The notes under the pieces are model-generated. The model had not been told where the DNA came from, made no database searches, and saw only the letters and a list, made by a program, of their open reading frames with translations. Made by a program: the position numbers and the translations under genes. A DNA stretch of 64,000 nt from Huiozyma naganishii CBS 8797 (taxonomy: Eukaryota; Ascomycota; Saccharomycetes; Saccharomycetales; Saccharomycetaceae). The DNA lies in the NCBI RefSeq assembly GCF_000348985.1, contig NC_035925.1:806001-870000 (forward strand). Reading direction: 5' to 3'. Position 1 is the first letter of the stretch; each line of letters starts with the position of its first letter. This document shows, one piece after another, positions 59,951-64,000 of this stretch.

Positions 59951-60570
59951 TTGATATGCTCGGAGCCACAGGTTACTTCATTTGACAACTGCAACCCGCT
60001 ATCTGATGTGTTGGACAAAGTCGTAAAAGTTTCTTTACAACAAACTGAGCAAAGAGAGATACAGTTTGGTTATGAAAGGTCGAACAACTTGATGACCTTG
60101 TCTAGGTATTATTTGCTTAGCGAGGTGAAGAAGAAGGAGTAGCTTTATTGTATGCGTTTTTAGAAGGACGTGAGGGTTTTGACTAAAAAAAGACCTATAC
60201 CGTAGGTTGAACTAAATGCAAGCAGTATACTCTCATCTCTTCTTGTAGGGTGTAGAAAGAAACTGATGATAAAGACAATCTAAACTATAAAGAAATGCTT
60301 GCAATGTATTGCCAAATATACAAGAACAACGTAGCCAAGCATCTTTCCAACCACCTGGATTCTATGAACTAACTACACAAAGAATCCAAAGTTGTGGTAG
60401 CTGTTTTTGCAGATAGTCAAACCGAAGAAGGACCGCCGGCTATACAATTCGAACTGTTGTACTCTCTGAAAAGTTCAGTTGAAAGATAAAATTGCATGGG
60501 TGAATTGTGCTGGTTAGATATTAAGCCGCATTTTTTGCACCGATCATTGAACTAGTCAATAACACGGCCG
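59951..60570 (+). pseudogene. Decayed coding sequence of unknown identity
   Basis: One frame (from about 59951 to a TAG at 60142) reads DNCNPLSDVLDKVVKVSLQQ, then IQFGYERSNNLMTLSRYYLL and EVKKKE. From about 60250 another frame reads NLNYKEMLAMYCQIYKNNVA and SNHLDSMN, a TAA, VVVAVFADSQTEEGPPAIQF, a TGA and CMGELCWLDIKPHFLHRSLN. Composition looks protein-like, but there are stops and a frame change. I do not recognise the family. It may be one relic gene or two. Confidence 0.35.
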
Positions 60571-61685
60571 GTCGTCTCATGCATTTGCACATGACTGGTG
60601 CCAGAACCATTATAGTAATATTCGAATAGCTTATCAGAGAAAAGGGTGTTTCACACTTTGATCAGTCCTCCTCTTCCCCCCCCCCCCCCCCAAACGTATT
60701 TGTTAGCTCTTGTTAACTGTGACACACTCCGGCTCATAAGATGCATAGTGTCTGTTAAATTGTTCCCGTAACTATGTTGCATGGATAACCTTTCATAAAC
60801 AGCACTATTAAAGACTATATAACGCAGTGATACCTCCCTCTTTTTTATATGGGGACAATTCGTCATGATGTGGAAAACGTTAGCGACTATAGGAGATTCA
60901 ATAAAAAAACGACACCGCCCATTCGATAGCAGACCTTTCTAGGAGATGGTAAATGGGGTGTTGAGGTAAAGAATGTGAGTTAAGGATTTTTAAAGGAGAA
61001 ACGTCTCGTTACATTTATTAAAAACCACATAACATTACCCCAGAGGACATTTCCTCATTGCATCGTAGTATCAATATCGAGACATATCACGAAACACACG
61101 TAAATGATGTACTTGTCACCGACAGTATATAGTGCTAACTCGCGTTTTCATGAGATGAACTTAGTTTTTTACAGAGCTTTGTCAAGGAAATCGAGTAAAC
61201 CCAGGGACAGCAATTATAATTTCTCAAGCTCAGGACATGTTTAAATTTTGATATATTTCAAGGGCTAAAGGTGGAATGCCATTAGGAAGTAAACCTGTGA
61301 CACATCATCAATTACGAATGGCCCGTGACAGACAAGGTATGCCGACGCAAACTGAAATATAGCACTCATGTACAATGTATAAGAGGGTGAACTAGTGCGT
61401 CACTTATCATATACACTATGTCTTCCGAACTCAAAGACATCCTTTATAGTCTGAGAGATAGAGACACCCAGACACCCACGCGGCACGTGGTTTCTCTGCG
61501 ACGCGGCTCGCCCTTTCTGTGATTAGGAGAGAGGTTAGAAGAGAGAATTTTACAGTATTGAAATATAACCAGGAAAGGAGGAGTGGGCGAGAGACGGAGA
61601 AGCGGTTGTCGGTACACTCGGAGTCTGGAGTTGGGCTGGGTGTATAGACGGCTGTACGGTTTGTGGTGATACAGGCGAGAGGTAG

Positions 61686-61686
61686 T

Positions 61687-61726
<40 letters not shown>
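61686..61726. repeat. GTGAGA hexanucleotide microsatellite
   Basis: About six to seven tandem GTGAGA units, roughly 90 bp upstream of the PSK start and probably in its promoter or 5' UTR. Confidence 0.8.
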
Positions 61727-61816
61727 AGCCAGGGATAGGTTTTTTCTATTCCTTTAGGGCGCGGTTCACACAGATAAACAGGATTTATACCACACACACA
61801 CGCTGGCACCCGCACC

Positions 61817-64000
61817 ATGCCGTATATAGGATCGTCGAATAGTTCGAATGTGTCCTTCATGGCCATGAAGGAGAAACACTCTATCAACAAGAAGAGCGCG
61901 GCGCAGTCGCAGCTATCTTTGGGGGAACATGCGAGGAGTCCCCTGTACAACTCTACAGAGGAAGCTGACGGGGATACAAACTCGTCCATCCCGTCGTCCG
62001 CTTCGGGGACGACCATTTCGTCGCCGACAAGACCTTACAGGCCGCGACCACCCTCACCACAGCGCGACAGTACGCTCAGGGCAGGCGCGGGCGGACTCGC
62101 ATTTGGGAATGGAACCGCTACCAATGGTGGCACACCCACACTGGAGAAGAGGTCGCAGAGTATTTCGTCGGCCGCGTCCAGTGTCACAGACGTCGGAGTC
62201 CAGGAACTGTACACACTGCCGAACGAGTCCACGCACTCGTATTCGTACAACCCGCTGTCCCCCAACTCGCTCGCCGTGCGGCTGTCCATCCTCAAGAGAT
62301 CACTAGAGATCATCATAGGGAACCCAAAGATTATAGAGAACGAGCCAGCCGTGGCGTCGCAGTTCTCAAGGAGACGCTCGTCAGCTCAGGATAACACTAC
62401 GCACAGACAGATGCGGTCTGCGTCCATGGTCAACGGAGATAGAAGTGCACACAGACAATCACCAGGGTACCTTACAAAACAGGACTTGAACACAATGCGC
62501 AGGTTCTCCATCTCCGCGGATAGCAGTAACTGGGCCAAATTTAACACGCAACAGATATGGACCACACCCACGGCGGCGCTTAACGCCTTCGTGGCGAACA
62601 CGACACAGATCACAGCACCGCCCGATGTCGAAGACGACCTCGACGATCACACGACGAACGTGAAACAGTTTATCACAGAGGGGAAGACGGCGAACACGCT
62701 GAAACATAGGACGAACTCGCTAGCGTTCCTCCCCCGGATATGGAACGAGTACGACTTCGACCCGCAGACTGTCGGGCCAGCTCCACAGAGGTCCCGTAGC
62801 GCAAACCTAAACAAGAGAAGGTCAAGTATCATGTTCAGACAACCGTTCCCAAGTGCGGGCACACCGCAACCCGTGGGAGGCGACGAAGAAGTTTCGAGGG
62901 GCAGCTCGGATGACGACAGCAAGGGGGAGAAGGAGGACGAGGATGAGGAAGAGGAGGCGTACATTGACGAACAGAGGGCAAATCTCATGAGTCTGCTTGA
63001 CTTGCTCAACGAAACATTGGAGAATAACACTTCGAAGAGGGCACCGGACCTTCACATGCTTTCGCTTTTCAACATCAATAAACTCATCCTGGATAAACCG
63101 ACCAGTAGTAAACCCAATAGCGATGGAGAGAGTAGCGACGATGAACCCTTTGGGAAGAATAAAACTTACTCAGAGGAGGACAAACATACGCTGAGATTGA
63201 AGAAAACTTTGCTAGACAGTCTTGCGGAACCGTTCTTCGAAAGAAACATCTCCTACGAGGAGGCGAATGAAAACGAAATGACTTTAAGACCGGGGATCGA
63301 CGACTTGGACTTATCAAACTCTCAGGGGAGCATTACTCACCCTGGAGACGCAAAGCGCGATTACGGCAGAATCCTACACACCTTCACATCGACGAAAAAT
63401 TCAGCGCCACAAGCCATCTTCACTTGCTATCAACAGCACCCGTGGCAGTTCAAAGCCGCTAACGACCTCGCGTGTCTGATCTTCGGCATATCGAAAAATG
63501 TGCTCAAGTCCCTCACACTGATGGACTTGATCCACACGGACTCGAGAAACTTTGTCATTCACAAAATGCTCGCCACAGAGGACCAAGAACTCGTATTCAC
63601 TGGGGAAATCATTGGGATCGTACAACCGGGCAGTTCAAACCAGAACCTCATATGGGCTTCGTTTTGGGCCAAGCGGAAAAACGGGTTGCTCGTTTGTGTG
63701 TTCGAAAAAGTACCCTGTGACTACGTCGATGTGATGCTCGATCTCAACGAGTTTCAAGTGGAGGAGGTAGTCAACAATGGCTGTCTACTGAATGACTCCA
63801 ACAAGTCAAAGGATATCAACCAGCGGCACGATGCTGTGAAGCACAGACAACCCAAATTTGAACTCGGGAGCAAAAACAGGAAGAAATCGTTCACGTTGGA
63901 GAGGACGACGGAGGGCGGAAACAGCGGGTACAACACGGAAAGCGAAAGTAGTGACGAGGACTCGGAAGAGGATAGCATGGACGCCAACACAGGAGGGTAT
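61817..64000 (+). CDS. PSK1: PAS-domain kinase Psk1/Psk2, N-terminal part (3' end outside window)
   Basis: PAS kinase links nutrient state to glucose partitioning by phosphorylating targets such as Ugp1. The frame is open from ATG 61817 to the last base, giving 728 codons; the kinase domain lies beyond the window. The start MPYIGSSN and the block LPNESTHSYSYNPLSPNSLA, then LSILKRSLEIIIGNP, are family hallmarks. Further on is a conserved ANLMSLLDLLNETLENNTS helix. The first PAS domain begins near residue 522 (APQAIFTCYQQHPWQFKAAN) and runs through MDLIHTDSRNFV to WASFWAKRKNGLLVCVFEKV near 620. PSK1 follows FUN30-LDS1 on chromosome I and PSK2 follows RRT8-LDS2 on chromosome XV, so the symbol is tentative. 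Confidence 0.93.
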   Translation, partial: MPYIGSSNSSNVSFMAMKEKHSINKKSAAQSQLSLGEHARSPLYNSTEEADGDTNSSIPSSASGTTISSPTRPYRPRPPSPQRDSTLRAGAGGLAFGNGTATNGGTPTLEKRSQSISSAASSVTDVGVQELYTLPNESTHSYSYNPLSPNSLAVRLSILKRSLEIIIGNPKIIENEPAVASQFSRRRSSAQDNTTHRQMRSASMVNGDRSAHRQSPGYLTKQDLNTMRRFSISADSSNWAKFNTQQIWTTPTAALNAFVANTTQITAPPDVEDDLDDHTTNVKQFITEGKTANTLKHRTNSLAFLPRIWNEYDFDPQTVGPAPQRSRSANLNKRRSSIMFRQPFPSAGTPQPVGGDEEVSRGSSDDDSKGEKEDEDEEEEAYIDEQRANLMSLLDLLNETLENNTSKRAPDLHMLSLFNINKLILDKPTSSKPNSDGESSDDEPFGKNKTYSEEDKHTLRLKKTLLDSLAEPFFERNISYEEANENEMTLRPGIDDLDLSNSQGSITHPGDAKRDYGRILHTFTSTKNSAPQAIFTCYQQHPWQFKAANDLACLIFGISKNVLKSLTLMDLIHTDSRNFVIHKMLATEDQELVFTGEIIGIVQPGSSNQNLIWASFWAKRKNGLLVCVFEKVPCDYVDVMLDLNEFQVEEVVNNGCLLNDSNKSKDINQRHDAVKHRQPKFELGSKNRKKSFTLERTTEGGNSGYNTESESSDEDSEEDSMDANTGGY

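Larger units (their letters stand above)
59498..61816. other. Long 2.3-kb gap between RRT8/LDS1 and PSK
   Basis: Holds the URS1 promoter, the GAL11 fragment copy, decayed coding sequence (59951-60570), a poly(C) run of about 16 at 60677-60692 and a GAGAGT microsatellite before PSK. The section 60.9-61.4 kb shows nothing recognisable. Confidence 0.55.

Overview
The window is nuclear DNA of a budding yeast of the family Saccharomycetaceae. Most genes are close orthologues of Saccharomyces cerevisiae genes and lie in the same local order. There is one spliced ribosomal protein gene with a GTATGT donor and an exact TACTAAC branch point, one tRNA-Lys(CTT), single-exon genes otherwise, and mostly short intergenic gaps. 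Genes expected in the ancestral order are missing here (FAS1 between PRS1 and LOT5, GSH2 between GAL11 and RRT8/LDS1, CNB1 after HYM1). That fits a species that went through the whole-genome duplication and lost alternate copies, and the fairly GC-rich coding DNA would suit a GC-rich Kazachstania-like lineage. The genus is inference only.

Layout: (1) 1-7.6 kb: BRE1 (5' end outside the window), RPL31, RXT3, VAM6/VPS39, like S. cerevisiae chromosome IV. (2) 7.9-22.7 kb: PRS1, LOT5, SPE1, ASH1, MTR2, FAT3, PXA2, HYM1, like chromosome XI. (3) 23-27.2 kb: a decayed gene, a DUF1746 membrane protein (VLD1-like), a YAP5-type iron-sensing bZIP gene and GAS5, matching the YAP5/YAP7 duplicated region. 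(4) 27.2-36.4 kb: gene-poor DNA with a dispersed repeat family, a 100-N assembly gap, the broken 3' end of a GPI cell-wall protein gene and a lone ANY1. (5) 36.4-39.1 kb: AIM17 and SPO11. (6) 39.4-48.5 kb: ERP2, FUN14, SPO7, MDM10, SWC3, CYS3, DEP1, like the left arm of chromosome I, with GC-rich codon usage. (7) 49-64 kb: tRNA-Lys, ATS1, FUN30, GAL11/MED15, an RRT8/LDS1-family gene and the start of a PAS kinase gene (PSK) that runs off the end.

Functionally these are mainly housekeeping genes: chromatin and transcription (BRE1, RXT3, DEP1, SWC3, FUN30, GAL11, ASH1), membrane traffic and lipids (VAM6, PXA2, ERP2, SPO7, ANY1, MDM10), metabolism (PRS1, SPE1, CYS3, AIM17) and meiosis or sporulation (SPO11, RRT8/LDS1). 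Promoter motifs agree with gene roles: Met31/32 and Cbf1 sites before CYS3, PAC and RRPE elements before SPE1, and a Ume6 URS1 site before RRT8/LDS1.

The most unusual items are a 127-bp, about 95% identical copy of an internal GAL11 coding segment in the long gap before PSK; a 51-bp-arm inverted repeat just downstream of the tRNA gene; a perfect inverted pair of Tbf1-like sites upstream of PRS1; and decayed coding sequence at 23.1-23.7, 28.2-28.4 and 59.9-60.6 kb.
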